Assembly (NCBI GenBank): GCA_945868825.1
Contig: CAMBMM010000001.1
Location: 434,001 to 498,000 of the forward strand
Source: Sphingobacterium thalpophilum
Lineage (GTDB): Bacteria; Bacteroidota; Bacteroidia; Sphingobacteriales; Sphingobacteriaceae
DNA: 64,000 bases
Reading direction: 5' to 3'
The notes beneath the pieces were generated by a model. That model was not told the DNA's origin and ran no database searches. It worked only from the letters and a program-made list of their open reading frames with translations. Positions 63,799 through 64,000 of this stretch are shown piece after piece. Position 1 is the stretch's first letter, and the number at the start of each line of letters is the position of its first letter. Made by a program: the position numbers and the translations under genes.

Positions 63799-64000
63799 AT
63801 GGAAAATTTTGAACGTTTTAATCCAACAAAGTTACTTTTTGGAAAAGATGTAATGGATGGTATATGCACCGAATTAAAGCCTTTAGGCACTCGAGCTTTT
63901 ATCATTATTGGTAAAGAATCGGTAAAAAAGAATGGGCTTTACGCTCGTTTGGTTTCTTTATTAAATATTGGAGGCATTGCGCACCAAACGTTTGAAGGTA
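63799..64000 (+). CDS. Iron-containing alcohol dehydrogenase, N-terminal part (cut by window edge)
   Basis: The first 67 codons of a group III (YqhD/BdhA-like) alcohol dehydrogenase: 'MENFERFNPTKLLFGKDVM' and 'RAFIIIGKESVKKNGLYARL', the NAD(P)-binding start of the family. The rest lies beyond the window. It is divergent from the MFS gene with an 87-base gap. Confidence 0.85.
   Translation, partial: MENFERFNPTKLLFGKDVMDGICTELKPLGTRAFIIIGKESVKKNGLYARLVSLLNIGGIAHQTFEG

Noticed and set aside
1-64000. CRISPR arrays, tRNA or rRNA genes, IS elements
   Set aside because: No regularly spaced repeats, cloverleaf-like sequences, transposase frames or terminal repeats were seen on either strand.

Overview
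The window is a dense, AT-rich stretch of a Bacteroidota chromosome. The gene families point to a free-living aerobe of the Sphingobacteriia/Cytophagia type, perhaps from fresh water. The evidence is: promoters with the phylum's TAnnTTTG -7 box, no obvious Shine-Dalgarno sequences, a futalosine menaquinone pathway (mqnE, mqnA), LptD, MCE and LpxL-type envelope genes, and a flavobacterial-type proteorhodopsin. No insertion sequence, prophage, CRISPR array, tRNA or rRNA was seen. No gene-free stretch exceeds 300 bases; the longest is the 271-base region in front of the proteorhodopsin gene.

Layout. Bases 1-7.1 kb: end of lysC, then lysA (lysine/DAP), glutaryl-CoA dehydrogenase, folB, a GlcD-type flavoprotein, a conserved protein of unknown function and YajQ. 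7.1-13.5 kb: a DUF3050 protein, a small XRE regulator with a possible operator, a tight minus-strand operon (PASTA protein, rhodanese, MltG, thioesterase, YihY), divergent ddl, and a second thioesterase. 13.6-20.2 kb: rpsO and pnp, each closed by a clear terminator, then rpe and the serine operon serC-serA-DUF1015. 20.2-24.5 kb: ABC exporter, alpha/beta hydrolase, ABM monooxygenase and SAM hydrolase on the minus strand. 24.5-34.5 kb: phoH, purC, rnz, an MCE/amidase pair divergent from lptD, cinA and a 2-oxoacid dehydrogenase E2. 34.5-45.4 kb: a trans-sulfuration enzyme, mqnE-phosphatase-mqnA, an interrupted nucleoside phosphorylase, a YigZ protein, a DMT transporter, prmC, a Xer recombinase, aroQ, a glycosyltransferase, an LpxL-type acyltransferase and a WbqC protein. 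45.5-52.2 kb: a lipoprotein, a second trans-sulfuration enzyme, a TIGR02757 protein, mnmE, and a galactan pair (GH53 galactanase plus galK). 52.2-57.5 kb: proteorhodopsin, lycopene cyclase (crtY), beta-carotene dioxygenase (blh), a DMT transporter and a regulator-like protein. 57.6-64 kb: TPR protein, gyrA, hemF, an MFS transporter and the start of an iron alcohol dehydrogenase.

The main system is the light-driven module. The opsin has the residues of a green-absorbing outward proton pump (Asp86/Thr90/Glu97, Met94, retinal Lys225). CrtY and Blh supply its retinal from lycopene through beta-carotene. A strong hairpin terminator separates the opsin from the two retinal genes. The opsin has Gly at the position of Phe152 in the classical green proteorhodopsin, which in xanthorhodopsin opens a window for a carotenoid antenna. 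Its leader contains palindromes and can be folded into a small multi-stem RNA.

Two other observations deserve attention. The nucleoside phosphorylase has an in-frame TAA in its most conserved motif, with an intact C-terminal reading frame of 50 codons beyond it. Seven genes have a TAnnTTTG box ending only 3-5 bases before the start codon, which predicts leaderless mRNAs.
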